A DNA stretch of 56,071 nt from Bacteroidaceae bacterium. GTDB taxonomy: Bacteria > Bacteroidota > Bacteroidia > Bacteroidales > Bacteroidaceae. Positions 26,238 through 35,883 of the stretch are shown piece by piece (the stretch's first letter is position 1; every line of letters starts with the position of its first letter). Under the pieces are notes generated by a model that was given only the letters and a program-made list of their open reading frames with translations, was not told where the DNA came from and searched no databases. The stretch lies in the NCBI GenBank assembly GCA_017647975.1, contig JAGCJL010000056.1, positions 1 to 56,071 of the forward strand, written 5' to 3'. The translations under genes and the position numbers were made by a program.

Positions 26238-26264
26238 AAAAACAGCAAAAATGCTGTTTTTTTA
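26238..26264. terminator. Bidirectional terminator
   Basis: AAAAAAACAGCA, an AAAA loop and TGCTGTTTTTTTA form a stem usable on both strands, ending the DUF4249 operon and possibly the convergent permease gene. Confidence 0.85.
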
Positions 26265-26351
26265 TTATTAGTTGCTTTGCAATCACAATCCCATCCACTC
26301 TGTATAATTTCTGGTTATACGTTGAGTGTCTAAAGGTTAATGACCGTTGAT

Positions 26352-27803
26352 TTATTTCTCAAAGTGGAATGGCTCAAATTGAGTCTCCTTATCAACCCAA
26401 CTGGGTTTACGCATGGCATATATAATAAATGGTGCTCCAACAACAATTATACAGCCGATAAATAGAACTGCGTACCAGACAGCATTGCTTCCCACTGAAA
26501 TCTGTGCCGGTGGAATAAAGCTCAGAACAAATGCCAACAAACTGCCTAAGAATCCAACACCACTGACTATCCACATAACTCCGTTGCCACTTTTGCCTAA
26601 ACGGAATGGGCGTGGGGTATCCTTCATGTTGTAACGCAGGTATATTGCTGCTGCAAACATCAATAGATACATTATAAGGTAGAGAAGTACAGTTAGCTGT
26701 GAGAGTATCTGGTAGAAACTCTGTACCGAAGGCATTATGACGAACAGCAAACTTAATACAGTTACGATACAGCCTTGAATTAACAATATATTTTTCTGTA
26801 CTCCGAGTTTATTGCTTTTTTGCATGAACGGTGGAAGGTAACCGGCTTTACCTACAGCGAATATACCTTTTGAGGGGCCTGATACCCATGTCAATACTCC
26901 TGCTAAAACTCCGAAAGCCAAGGCTATGGCTATTATTGGTGACAACCATGACATGTGTATATACTTGAAATAGTTGTCAAAGCCAACTAATAGACTTTGT
27001 GTGAGGTTTATGTCCTTCTGGGGTATTATAATACCTAAAGCAAATGTACCTAAAACAAATATAAGCACTGTAATTATTGCTCCCATAAAGACCGCTTTTG
27101 GGTAATTCTTGCTTGGATTTTCCATGTCTTTGACATGGATACCGGTCATCTCCATTCCTGCATAGAAAAGGAATATACCCGACGCTAAGACAAGGTTATC
27201 AAGTTTTGTGATATCCGGGAAAAAATTACCACTGAAATCCATTTGCGATTCTCCTCCGCTTGCAAGGTATATGATAGCGAGCAGAACAAGAAGTGCGGCA
27301 GGAATAATTGTACCAATAAGTCCGCCAACTTTTGCCACCTTGCTAACCCAACCTAATCCTTTGAGTGAGATAAATGTTGCCACCCAATAAATAATAAGAA
27401 CAATGGCAAGGGTGTAGAACTTGTTTGATGCCAGTGCCATGTCTTTTGCACTGTCCATGCCAATAAAGGCTAATGATACAGCACCGAATGTGAGTACTGT
27501 AGGATACCATATTGTACTCTCCACCCATTGTAACCAAATAGCAACAAAACCGATTCTCTTTCCAAACGCTTCACCAACCCAGCGGAACACACCGCCTTGT
27601 TTGTCTTGGAACATTGCTGCCAGTTCGGCTGCGACAAACGAGGTGGGAATGAGGAATACCAATGCTGCAAACAAATAGTAGAATGCTGAACTTATGCCAT
27701 ATTCAGCTTCTGCGGGGAGACCGCGTAATGAAACGACTGCTGTAACGTTCATTATGGCAAGAGTTGCCACTCCCAACTTTACACTTTTAGTCAATGTCGA
27801 CAT
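26352..27803 (-). CDS. APC amino acid permease, GadC/YjeM-like
   Basis: Inner-membrane amino acid antiporter of 483 aa with about 12 membrane segments. The N-terminus (LAIMNVTAVVSLRGLPAEAE followed by YGISSAFYYL) and FYAGMEMTGIHVKDMENPSK NYPKAV in segment 6 match the glutamate:GABA antiporter family of the APC superfamily. The C-terminal tail KPSWVDKETQFEPFHFEK is shorter than the pH-sensing plug of E. coli GadC. No glutamate decarboxylase lies nearby, so the substrate pair is uncertain; Glu/GABA or another acidic exchange is a family-based guess. It stands alone. Confidence 0.82.
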   Translation of the reverse strand: MSTLTKSVKLGVATLAIMNVTAVVSLRGLPAEAEYGISSAFYYLFAALVFLIPTSFVAAELAAMFQDKQGGVFRWVGEAFGKRIGFVAIWLQWVESTIWYPTVLTFGAVSLAFIGMDSAKDMALASNKFYTLAIVLIIYWVATFISLKGLGWVSKVAKVGGLIGTIIPAALLVLLAIIYLASGGESQMDFSGNFFPDITKLDNLVLASGIFLFYAGMEMTGIHVKDMENPSKNYPKAVFMGAIITVLIFVLGTFALGIIIPQKDINLTQSLLVGFDNYFKYIHMSWLSPIIAIALAFGVLAGVLTWVSGPSKGIFAVGKAGYLPPFMQKSNKLGVQKNILLIQGCIVTVLSLLFVIMPSVQSFYQILSQLTVLLYLIMYLLMFAAAIYLRYNMKDTPRPFRLGKSGNGVMWIVSGVGFLGSLLAFVLSFIPPAQISVGSNAVWYAVLFIGCIIVVGAPFIIYAMRKPSWVDKETQFEPFHFEK

Positions 27804-27883
27804 AGTTATTCGTTTTTAATGATTTATAAAATACTACAGAATAACAATGTCGGAGGCTTCTTGGTTCAGGTTTTACTTCTTTA

Positions 27884-28435
27884 TTACCCTTCTGTTGCTG
27901 GTTTTGCTGCGAAGAAGCTGAAATTGACACTGCCGTATGCTACGTGACGGAAGAAGTTTGGGTGTGAAGAGAAATCATACTCTTTACCATGTTCAAAGAT
28001 GAATATTCCCTCTTCACTGAGCATGTTTCCGCTAAGGACTATTTCTGGTATATCCTTTAATTCCTTTAGTGCATACGGGGGGTCTGCAAATATGATATCG
28101 TATTTGCCTGTTCCTCGACGCAGATAACGGAATACATCGTCCCTTGTTATATGCCAGTTATTGTCATTAAGTGTTGCTTGGCTTTTCTTCAAGAAACTGA
28201 AATGGAGTGAATCCATTTCAACCGATGTGACACTTTTGCAGCCTCGTGAAAGAAGTTCAAGGCTGATACTGCCTGTTCCTGAAAAGAGATCAAGAGCAGT
28301 GCATTCTTCAAAATCAATGATATTTGTAAGGATATTGAAGAGGTTCTCTTTTGCAAAATCGGTTGTTGGACGTGCTTTGAAATTGCGTGGAACGTCAAAA
28401 TGACGTCCTTTGTATTTACCGCTGATTATTCGCAT
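27884..28435 (-). CDS. rsmD: 16S rRNA (guanine966-N2)-methyltransferase RsmD
   Basis: Methylates G966 of 16S rRNA using S-adenosylmethionine. At 183 aa it has the family length. MRIISGKYKGRHFDVPRNFK is the RsmD N-terminus, ARPTTDFAKENLFNIL follows, the SAM-binding motif is ALDLFSGTGSISLELLSRG and the catalytic motif is FADPPYAL. It overlaps the upstream DUF3822 gene by 10 bases, so the two are translationally coupled. Confidence 0.95.
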   Translation of the reverse strand: MRIISGKYKGRHFDVPRNFKARPTTDFAKENLFNILTNIIDFEECTALDLFSGTGSISLELLSRGCKSVTSVEMDSLHFSFLKKSQATLNDNNWHITRDDVFRYLRRGTGKYDIIFADPPYALKELKDIPEIVLSGNMLSEEGIFIFEHGKEYDFSSHPNFFRHVAYGSVNFSFFAAKPATEG

Positions 28436-29229
28436 AGTATTAGTGCTTGTAGATCGAATGGTATTCCCTCAATTTTATTAAGAAGGTTAGAACTGAAAAT
28501 CTTGTTAGGGTTAAGACGCTTTATGTTCTTTATGAATTTTCCTGTTGTCAAAAGTAATTCTTCAATGCCTCTGTCACCACAAAGGTATAAGGTATCCTCA
28601 CTCTGTGAAAATCCTTGCTCTTTCCATATACTTAGCAGGTAGAACAAAATGTCATGTCCATGTTCACTCTTGAAACTGTTTATCAGTTCTATCTTTTTTT
28701 CTTTTATTGACATGAACAATACCTGGTGGTTGTGTATGTATGCCAACATGTATTTATTCTCTTCGGTGTCATGTCCATACATGAAACCGGCCATGATACT
28801 TGCCGGAGTATAAAATGTTACTTCACCAAGCTCCTGAATTGATTCGTAAAGGTTTTTCTCTATAGGGAATATTATTGTAACTCCTTGTGCATTGAGTCTG
28901 TTGGCTACAAGTTCCACATTGCTGTCGCTTTTGGGGAAACATAGACGATAGTACTGTCTGTAGTCTTGCTTGTTGTCAAAGTCGTTTGGCAGGCAAGTGT
29001 ATTCAGTACTTTCTATAATAGCCTTTATTGCATAACTTTCCCCTTTATTTATAAAAGGTGTTTCTTCTATTGCTCTGTCAAAATTGGCAGCAAGAGTACG
29101 TTCCTTGTCTGTTTGGTATGTGTAGTATTGTAGCGAATCGGGGAGTGTTGGGGTATATCCGCAAAAACAAAATCCATTCGTACTTATACGAATGGATAAT
29201 GTTTTTCTTTTTATTTTATCCTCTGTCAT
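28426..29229 (-). CDS. DUF3822 family protein
   Basis: A 267-aa cytosolic protein of the DUF3822 family, which in Bacteroidales regularly precedes rsmD. Visible features are an N-terminal LSIRISTNGFCFCGYTPTL, a central MFGYGHDTEEN-like stretch and a C-terminal segment DTLYLCGDRGIEELLLTTGK. The fold may be ASKHA-ATPase-like (actin/hexokinase-type), but I cannot establish this by eye. It overlaps rsmD by 10 bases and lies 15 bases behind the anchored hypothetical protein gene. Function unknown. Confidence 0.82.
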   Translation of the reverse strand: MTEDKIKRKTLSIRISTNGFCFCGYTPTLPDSLQYYTYQTDKERTLAANFDRAIEETPFINKGESYAIKAIIESTEYTCLPNDFDNKQDYRQYYRLCFPKSDSNVELVANRLNAQGVTIIFPIEKNLYESIQELGEVTFYTPASIMAGFMYGHDTEENKYMLAYIHNHQVLFMSIKEKKIELINSFKSEHGHDILFYLLSIWKEQGFSQSEDTLYLCGDRGIEELLLTTGKFIKNIKRLNPNKIFSSNLLNKIEGIPFDLQALILCE

Positions 29230-29244
29230 AGGATATTTTTTCTA

Positions 29245-30096
29245 TTACCATTCCCAGTTACCGGCGTTGTTGTTAGGCTCTTTTACATTACCTACGCGAC
29301 GGCAAGGAATAATCTTAACAATTTCTTTGTTGTCTTCGTCGTAGCGTGGCTCGCCTTTTTCATCAAGAACCGGCTCACGTCTGATTTGGTTCACATTCTT
29401 CTTAATTCCAAGGATGTAGTTCTCATACTCTTGATCATTGATACCTTTTAGGTACTGGCTGAAGTCAGCTCTTGCCTCAAAGAGGTGTGTGTAACCACCG
29501 CCGGCTTTAGAGATACTGTCTGCCAAAAGTGTGAACTTTTCACCGTTTCCGTAAGGAATGAATGGAAGTTCGTCAATGGGGTAGCCTGCATGGAAAAGTG
29601 TATCCATCAAAGGAATCCATGTAGTATCACGACGGAAAGAACGAAGACCTGGTTCTACGTTGCTCATTGCACTGATTTCGTCAACTTCGTTCCATTTGTT
29701 TGTCTTTTCAGCCTTTCTCAAGATGTCGAGAATGATACCATCAGCCTCGTCGATAGTCAAAGAAACTTCAACACCCTGTTTGATTTTATCTCTTTTTCTC
29801 TTGATGTCAGCAACCTTCTCCAACTGACGGTCGTTCAACTCGTAAGCCTTGTTTACAACATACATTTTCTGTGTCTTGACAAAGTTGATGAGTGAATCGA
29901 AATCATTGGTGTATTTTCCGTTTGCTCTGTAGAATTCTACCTCAGCAGTCTTGATGTCGATGAGCTTGTAAATAACGGCACTGTCTCTTTGAGATCTAAT
30001 CTCTTCAAACTGAATAGGGCTCATTACGCTGCGAACATTGACAACAACAAGTATGACGGCGAGAATACCCAATACTACTTTTAATAAGTTTTTCAT
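29245..30096 (-). CDS. Membrane-anchored conserved hypothetical protein
   Basis: A 283-aa protein with one N-terminal membrane helix (LLKVVLGILAVILVVVNV) and an exported soluble part. I chose the ATG at 30096; the ORF extends 16 codons further, but these are not signal-like and a cluster of -7-like sequence is upstream. After the helix the region AVIYKLIDIKTAEVEFYRAN followed by GKYTNDFDSLINFV resembles the N-terminal stem of type II pseudopilins, although the cleavage motif is absent. The C-terminus is charged (EPNNNAGNWEW). It lies 15 bases upstream of DUF3822. Function unknown. Confidence 0.78.
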   Translation of the reverse strand: MKNLLKVVLGILAVILVVVNVRSVMSPIQFEEIRSQRDSAVIYKLIDIKTAEVEFYRANGKYTNDFDSLINFVKTQKMYVVNKAYELNDRQLEKVADIKRKRDKIKQGVEVSLTIDEADGIILDILRKAEKTNKWNEVDEISAMSNVEPGLRSFRRDTTWIPLMDTLFHAGYPIDELPFIPYGNGEKFTLLADSISKAGGGYTHLFEARADFSQYLKGINDQEYENYILGIKKNVNQIRREPVLDEKGEPRYDEDNKEIVKIIPCRRVGNVKEPNNNAGNWEW

Positions 30097-30189
30097 TGTT
30101 CTATATTTTAATTTATGTATTTTCGTATCGCAAAAATATAACAAAAAAACGAATATCCGTTTTTATTAACTAAAATTTATTAGTATTCA

Positions 30190-31623
30190 GTGATAAATAA
30201 ATATTTAACAGCACAAATTAAGTCAAATTTTCCGTTTAATGCAACAGCTCAGCAGGAAAAATCTCTTGAAATGATATCGGAGTTTATCCTATCTCCTAAT
30301 GACCGTAAGATTTTTTTGTTATGTGGTTATGCAGGAACAGGAAAAACATCTCTTGTATCAGCTCTTGTGCGTACAATGGATCAGCTTGAACGTCGAACAG
30401 TCCTTTTGGCTCCAACGGGTAGGGCAGCAAAGGTTTTTTCCTTGTATTCGGGAAAGAATGCCTATACAATACATAAATGGATATATAGGCAAAAGACGAT
30501 TCTTGATGCTTCACAATTTTCATTAAAGGAGAATAAGGCCACCAATACACTTTTTATTGTTGATGAGGCTTCCATGATATCGAATGACGGCCTGTCAAAT
30601 TTTGGCTCTGGCTCTCTTCTTGATGACCTGTTAGAATTTGTCTATTCGGGTAATGGTTGCTCTTTGCTTCTGCTTGGTGATACAGCTCAGTTGCCACCTG
30701 TAGGTGATGTTCTCTCTCCGGCTTTATCTCCCGACTATTTGCGTTCAAGATTTCTTGATGTGTCAAATATGGAGATGACTCAAGTGATGCGTCAGGTGAG
30801 CGATTCCGGAATATTGTATAATGCCACACGTTTGCGTGATATAATCTGCGAGGGTATTGGCGGGCTTTCCCCAAAGATTAAATTGACAGCTTTCCCCGAT
30901 GTCTGTCGTGTACAGGGTGATGAACTTATAGAAGCCATAGAGGGGTGTTATGCTAATGTCGGAACTGATGAAACAATAATTCTTTGTCGTTCAAACAAAC
31001 GTGCAAATGTTTATAACGAGGGAATACGCCGTCGAATACTCTATCGCGAAGAGGTGCTTAATAGAGGTGATATGCTTATGGTTGTTAAAAACAATTACTA
31101 TTGGCGTGAATTGCTTGGCAAGGAGGATAAAAGCCTGCTTGAAAAGTTGGACTTTATAGCTAATGGTGATGTGGCAGAGATTGTAAGAGTTGGCGGAGTT
31201 GAGGAGATGTACGGTTTTCGTTATGCCGATGTGACGCTCTCTTTCCTTGATTATGAAGATTGCGAGCTTGATGTAAAGATTATGTTGGATACTCTCACGA
31301 GTGAATCGCCGTCATTGACGCGTGAGGAGAATGAGAGACTTTTTACAGCTTTGTGGGACGATTATCCCGAGATACGTTCAAAACGCAAGCGTATGGAGGC
31401 TATAAGAAATAATCCTTATTATAATGCTTTGCAAGTGAAATACGGCTATGCCGTTACTTGTCACAAGGCTCAGGGTGGACAATGGAAACGCGTGTTTGTT
31501 GATCAAGGATATGTCACTCCTGAGATGATGACTGCCGACTATTACCGTTGGCTTTATACCGCTTTTACCCGAGCAAGCGAGAAACTTTATCTTGTGAATT
31601 GGGCGAAAGAACAATGTGAATAA
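30190..31623 (+). CDS. RecD-like / Dda-type ATP-dependent DNA helicase
   Basis: Superfamily 1B helicase of 477 aa that should unwind DNA 5'-3'. Motif I GYAGTGKTSLVSAL near residue 46, motif Ia VLLAPTGRAAKVF, motif II LFIVDEASMI, motif III LLLGDTAQLPPVG, and C-terminal motifs V and VI GYAVTCHKAQGGQW and YTAFTRASEKLYLVNW are all present. It lacks RecBCD partners nearby and any fused nuclease. The start codon is GTG at 30190; the upstream 90 bases to the divergent hypothetical gene would hold both promoters. Exact physiological role unknown. Confidence 0.9.
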   Translation: MINKYLTAQIKSNFPFNATAQQEKSLEMISEFILSPNDRKIFLLCGYAGTGKTSLVSALVRTMDQLERRTVLLAPTGRAAKVFSLYSGKNAYTIHKWIYRQKTILDASQFSLKENKATNTLFIVDEASMISNDGLSNFGSGSLLDDLLEFVYSGNGCSLLLLGDTAQLPPVGDVLSPALSPDYLRSRFLDVSNMEMTQVMRQVSDSGILYNATRLRDIICEGIGGLSPKIKLTAFPDVCRVQGDELIEAIEGCYANVGTDETIILCRSNKRANVYNEGIRRRILYREEVLNRGDMLMVVKNNYYWRELLGKEDKSLLEKLDFIANGDVAEIVRVGGVEEMYGFRYADVTLSFLDYEDCELDVKIMLDTLTSESPSLTREENERLFTALWDDYPEIRSKRKRMEAIRNNPYYNALQVKYGYAVTCHKAQGGQWKRVFVDQGYVTPEMMTADYYRWLYTAFTRASEKLYLVNWAKEQCE

Positions 31624-31624
31624 A

Positions 31625-31658
31625 AATAGAGGCGTGAACAAAATTCACGCCTCTATTC
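31625..31658. terminator. Bidirectional terminator between helicase and alaS
   Basis: AATAGAGGCGTGAA and TTCACGCCTCTATT form a 14-bp stem around a 5-6 base loop, between the convergent helicase and alaS genes. Confidence 0.85.
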
Positions 31659-31675
31659 TGTACAATCTTTATTGT

Positions 31676-34294
31676 TTACCCTTTGATAATTTCAAAGACC
31701 TTGTCGATAGCCGCTTTTACGCCTTCGGGGTTCTTGCCACCTGCCTGAGCGAAGTGAGCTTGTCCGCCACCGCCACCTTGCATCTCGCGTGCAGCCTGGC
31801 CAACAATCTTGCCGGCATTGATACCACGCTCAACAAGGTCGGCACTTGCTGAAATTGTAAGCTGTGGCTTGTCGTTGTGTATGCTTCCAATTACAATGAG
31901 CATGTTCTCTGTCAACTCCTGACGTAACATGAACACAATGTCTTTGACAGTAGCAGGTGCCATAGGGAGAATTGTGCTGATGTATTTGAAATCACCGTTG
32001 TCCTTAACTTCGTTCAAAAGGCTGTTCTTGATGCTGAGGGCTTTCTCTTTTGCATACTCCTCAATCTCTTTTTTAAGTTCTGCATTCTCAGCAATAGACT
32101 TAACGATAGTCGCTTTCAAGTTTGGAACATTGTTGAATAGAGCGTGAATCTCTTTCATCAATCCCTGCAATTTGTAGAAGTGGTTTTCAAGGGCTTCGCC
32201 TGTTATAGCTTCAATACGACGTACACCGGCAGCAACAGAACTTTCGCTGATGATTTTTACCATACCTATTTTACCGGTAGATGAAACGTGTGTACCACCG
32301 CAGAACTCAATAGAGTTACCGAATTTTACAACACGTACATGGTCACCGTATTTTTCACCAAAGAGTGCTATTGCACCAAGCTGTTTTGCCTCTTCAATGG
32401 GGATATTACGATAGTCGGTGAGAGGTATATCTTCACGGATTCGTGCATTGACGATGCGTTCTACCTGCTCAATCTCCTCGTCGGTAACTTTCTGGAAGTG
32501 TGAGAAGTCAAAACGAATACCCTCCGGTGTCACCAATGAACCTTTCTGCTCAACGTGTGTACCGAGAACCTGACGCAATGCCTGATCAATGAGGTGTGTA
32601 CATGAGTGGTTTGCTGCACATGCCGCACGTTTTTCCTTGTTTACCTCGGCAACAAATGTTGCAGCAGCGTCTGCAGGAAGTTGTTTTGTGATATGTATAG
32701 GAAGGTTGTTTTCCTTTTTGGTGTCAATAACCTCAATACGTTCTTCGCCACAAACAAGGAAACCTGTGTCACCAACCTGACCACCGCTTTCAGCATAGAA
32801 AGGAGTCTCTTTGAGTACAATCTGGTAAAGTACCTGATTTTTTTGTTTTGTCTGACGATAACGGAGAATAGTTGTCTCACACTCGGTATTGTCATAACCA
32901 ACAAATACGGAATCACCTTCATTTACAGTAACCCAGTCACCGTTTTCAACAGCAGCCGCATTACGTGCACGTGTTTTTTGCTTCAACATCTCCTCGTCGA
33001 ACTGAGCCATGTTGACAGTCAAATCATTTTCACGAAGAATCAACTGTGTCAAGTCAATTGGGAAACCAAAAGTATCATAAAGTGTAAACGCCTCAACGCC
33101 ACTGATTTCGTTCTTGCCGTCAGCCTTTGTTGTAGCGATAATCTTATCAAGCATACCCATACCGGTTTCCAATGTACGAAGGAATGAATCCTCCTCCTCT
33201 TTGATAACCTTTGTGATAAGTTCCTGCTGCTGTTTCAATTCGGGATAAGCATCGCCCATGTTCTCAATGAGTGTGGGAACCAACTTGTACATGAAAGCCT
33301 GTTTCTGTCCCAAGAATGTATAGCCGTAACGTACTGCACGACGCAAGATGCGGCGGATTACATAACCGGCCTTGGCATTAGAAGGCAACTGACCGTCGGT
33401 TATTGAGAAAGAAATTGTACGAATATGGTCGGCGATAACACGCATTGCAACATCAACCTGATTGTCCTCACCATACTTCTTGCCCGAAATCTCACCAATG
33501 CTTTTGATGATTGGTTGGAACACGTCTGTATCGTAGTTTGACTGTTTGCCCTGCAATGCCATGCAAAGACGCTCAAAGCCCATACCTGTATCGATAACCT
33601 TTGCTGGAAGTTCCTCAAGGTGACCGTCGGCCATGCGGTTGTACTGCATGAATACGAGGTTCCATATCTCAATTACTTGTGGGTGTGAACCGTTTACAAG
33701 GTCGCGACCATTGATTTTTGCTCTCTCCTCGTCATTGCGAAGGTCTATATGAATCTCAGAACAAGGACCGCAAGGACCTGTATCGCCCATTTCCCAGAAG
33801 TTGTCTTTGTGGTTACCATTTATGATACGATCTGCAGGAAGGTGTTTCTCCCAAATAGTAGCAGCCTCGTTATCACGTGCAAGACCTTCGGCCTCGCAAC
33901 CCTCGAATACTGTTGCATACATACGTTCAGGGTCAAGTTTGACAACCTGTGTAAGGTATTCCCATGCCCAGTTAATAGCATCTTCTTTGAAGTAGTCGCC
34001 GAAAGACCAGTTACCGAGCATCTCAAACATAGTGTGGTGGTATGTGTCATGACCAACCTCCTCAAGGTCGTTATGCTTACCGCTTACACGAAGACACTTT
34101 TGTGAGTCGGCAACGCGTTTGCTCTTTGCTGGAGCATTACCAAGAATGATGTCTTTGAACTGGTTCATACCGGCATTGGTGAACATCAATGTCGGGTCAT
34201 CTTTGACAACCATTGGAGCCGAAGGAACAATAAGGTGTCCTTTCTGCTCGAAGAACTTTTTGAATGATTCTCTAATCTCTTTTGAAGTCAGCAT
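31676..34294 (-). CDS. alaS: Alanyl-tRNA synthetase
   Basis: Charges tRNA-Ala and edits mischarged Ser/Gly. The 872-aa form from ATG 34294 begins [20 protein letters not shown], the usual N-terminus; the open frame extends 24 codons further up, but that part runs across a TAAATTTG -7 box (34364-34371), so it should not be translated. Catalytic motifs: [35 protein letters not shown]. Editing domain: [12 protein letters not shown] and [15 protein letters not shown] with zinc-binding His/Cys. C-Ala ends with [14 protein letters not shown]. Complete. Confidence 0.97.
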   Translation of the reverse strand: MLTSKEIRESFKKFFEQKGHLIVPSAPMVVKDDPTLMFTNAGMNQFKDIILGNAPAKSKRVADSQKCLRVSGKHNDLEEVGHDTYHHTMFEMLGNWSFGDYFKEDAINWAWEYLTQVVKLDPERMYATVFEGCEAEGLARDNEAATIWEKHLPADRIINGNHKDNFWEMGDTGPCGPCSEIHIDLRNDEERAKINGRDLVNGSHPQVIEIWNLVFMQYNRMADGHLEELPAKVIDTGMGFERLCMALQGKQSNYDTDVFQPIIKSIGEISGKKYGEDNQVDVAMRVIADHIRTISFSITDGQLPSNAKAGYVIRRILRRAVRYGYTFLGQKQAFMYKLVPTLIENMGDAYPELKQQQELITKVIKEEEDSFLRTLETGMGMLDKIIATTKADGKNEISGVEAFTLYDTFGFPIDLTQLILRENDLTVNMAQFDEEMLKQKTRARNAAAVENGDWVTVNEGDSVFVGYDNTECETTILRYRQTKQKNQVLYQIVLKETPFYAESGGQVGDTGFLVCGEERIEVIDTKKENNLPIHITKQLPADAAATFVAEVNKEKRAACAANHSCTHLIDQALRQVLGTHVEQKGSLVTPEGIRFDFSHFQKVTDEEIEQVERIVNARIREDIPLTDYRNIPIEEAKQLGAIALFGEKYGDHVRVVKFGNSIEFCGGTHVSSTGKIGMVKIISESSVAAGVRRIEAITGEALENHFYKLQGLMKEIHALFNNVPNLKATIVKSIAENAELKKEIEEYAKEKALSIKNSLLNEVKDNGDFKYISTILPMAPATVKDIVFMLRQELTENMLIVIGSIHNDKPQLTISASADLVERGINAGKIVGQAAREMQGGGGGQAHFAQAGGKNPEGVKAAIDKVFEIIKG

Positions 34295-34463
34295 ATTTTT
34301 GTCTGTTTTTATGTTTATTTCTATTGCGAAAGCCACATCTTTTCCAAAATGGCTAAAATCATGCAAATTTACTAAAAAACAGTGGAATAATTATAAAAAC
34401 AAATATAAAATCATATTGTAGCCTGTTAAAAAAAGAAGTTATAAATCTAAACAGTTCCCAATA

Positions 34464-34495
34464 TTTGCATGAAAAGTTATGTTTTACTACTTTTG
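34464..34495 (+). promoter_or_regulatory. Promoter of the M23 peptidase gene
   Basis: TTTG at 34464-34467, a 20-base spacer and TACTTTTG at 34488-34495 match the Bacteroidetes consensus fully. It lies 20 bases before the start at 34516 and overlaps the N-terminal extension of the longer reading, deciding the start. Confidence 0.8.
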
Positions 34496-34515
34496 TGCTG
34501 AAATACAATCAGGTA

Positions 34516-35490
34516 ATGCGAAAAGTCTATTACATATTCAATCCCAATACAAGAACATACGATAGGGTACATCCTACAGCCGCACAACGTTTCTTGACAA
34601 TTCTGCGTAGTATTCTTTTGTATATCATTTTTGGTGGTGTATCGTTTCTAATGTTCTATCTATTTATTGATAAGCCAACTGCCCAAGAATTTGAAAATGA
34701 GAATTCTCAGTTGTTGGCACAATATAATATTCTTTCGTCAAGGCTTGACAGAGCTATGATTGTGTTGCAGGATATTCAGCAACGCGATGATAATCTTTAT
34801 CGTGTTATGCTTGATGCAGAGCCTGTTCCCGAAAAAACTCGTAATGCAGGTTATGCAGGAACCAATCGATACGATGAACTGTTGAATATGGATAATGCCG
34901 AGTTGCTTGTTGAGACTACTCAGAAAATTGATTTGCTTGAAAAGCAACTTTATCTGCAGATAAAATCGTTTGATGAAATAGTGGCTCTTGACAAGGATGC
35001 CGAAACACGTCTGCGTCATATTCCTGCTATCCAACCTATTGCAAACCGTGATTTAAAGCGTACTGCTTCGGGTTATGGCTATCGCATAGATCCTGTGTAT
35101 AAAGTACGTAAGTTCCACAAAGGAATGGATTTCTCATGTGACAAACGTACACCTATATATGCCACAGCCGATGGTGTTGTGGAGAGTGCCAAATGGATGC
35201 CCGGTTATGGATATACTGTGATAATAAATCATGGTTATGGCTACAAAACTCTTTATGCACATTTGCTTGACAAAAAATTCTTGGTTAAACCAAAGCAGAA
35301 AGTTTTGCGTGGCGAGCAGATAGCGTTGAGCGGTAACTCGGGCAAGAGTACAGGTCCCCATTTGCATTATGAAGTTATTGTAAAGGGTAAGAATGAGAAT
35401 CCTATAAACTATTATTTCATGGATCTTGATGCTGACGGCTATGATATGATGCTCAATATGGCCGAGAATCATGGTAAAATATATGATTGA
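34516..35490 (+). CDS. M23 family peptidoglycan endopeptidase, membrane-anchored
   Basis: Predicted zinc peptidase that cuts peptidoglycan cross-links or activates such cutting. The 324-aa protein has a short cytosolic start (MRKVYYIFNPNTRTYDRVHP), one membrane helix (ILLYIIFGGVSFLMFYLFI), a coiled region to about residue 180, and a LytM/M23 domain with GYGYRIDP, FHKGMDFSCD, ATADGVVESAKW and the metal-binding HLHYEV. The conserved His and Asp ligands (HKGMD, HxH) are present, so it should be active. The MerR-type gene begins 1 base after its stop, indicating cotranscription. Confidence 0.9.
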   Translation: MRKVYYIFNPNTRTYDRVHPTAAQRFLTILRSILLYIIFGGVSFLMFYLFIDKPTAQEFENENSQLLAQYNILSSRLDRAMIVLQDIQQRDDNLYRVMLDAEPVPEKTRNAGYAGTNRYDELLNMDNAELLVETTQKIDLLEKQLYLQIKSFDEIVALDKDAETRLRHIPAIQPIANRDLKRTASGYGYRIDPVYKVRKFHKGMDFSCDKRTPIYATADGVVESAKWMPGYGYTVIINHGYGYKTLYAHLLDKKFLVKPKQKVLRGEQIALSGNSGKSTGPHLHYEVIVKGKNENPINYYFMDLDADGYDMMLNMAENHGKIYD

Positions 35491-35491
35491 T

Positions 35492-35842
35492 ATGGCACTG
35501 AAGAAGGATAAGGATTTAAAAATGTTCTACTCAATAAAGGAGGTAGCACAACTGTTGGGTGTAACCGAGGTTACATTGCGTTATTGGGAAACCGTTTTTC
35601 CGCAGGTTGCACCTCAAAAAGGAACGAATGGTGTTCGTCGTTATACCAAGGACGATATCAAAATCTTGGAAACAATACATCTTTTGGTGAAAGGGCGTGG
35701 ATTGACTCTTGCTGGAGCAAAGCAGCAGCTAAAGACCGGTGGTGTTAAAGATGCAGCAGAGACCCGTACCGAGGTGATAAAGCGTCTGACAATAATAAAA
35801 GAAAATTTATTGGATATCAAGAAGCAACTTGATACATTATAA
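35492..35842 (+). CDS. MerR-family transcriptional regulator
   Basis: Small DNA-binding protein of 116 aa when started at ATG 35492, directly behind the M23 stop; an upstream ATG at 35471 overlaps that gene. The MerR helix-turn-helix is FYSIKEVAQLLGVTEVTLRY followed by WETVFPQVAPQKGTNGVRRY and DIKILETIHLLVKGRGLTLA. The C-terminal helix (EVIKRLTIIKENLLDIKKQL) should dimerise. There is no cysteine-rich metal-binding or large effector domain. Targets unknown; the link with cell-wall peptidase is positional. Conserved in Bacteroidales. Confidence 0.87.
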   Translation: MALKKDKDLKMFYSIKEVAQLLGVTEVTLRYWETVFPQVAPQKGTNGVRRYTKDDIKILETIHLLVKGRGLTLAGAKQQLKTGGVKDAAETRTEVIKRLTIIKENLLDIKKQLDTL

Positions 35843-35883
35843 AAGCAAGAAAATCTCCCATGGGAGATTTTCTTGCTTTTATA
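35840..35883. terminator. Long palindromic bidirectional terminator
   Basis: ATAAAAGCAAGAAAATCTCCC and its exact complement meet at an ATG core to form an uninterrupted palindrome of about 44 bases, overlapping the ends of both the MerR gene and the convergent ald gene. Confidence 0.85.

Noticed and set aside
34295..34366. N-terminal extension of alaS
   Set aside because: The extension overlaps a TAAATTTG -7 box and lacks similarity to AlaRS N-termini; the start at 34294 is preferred.
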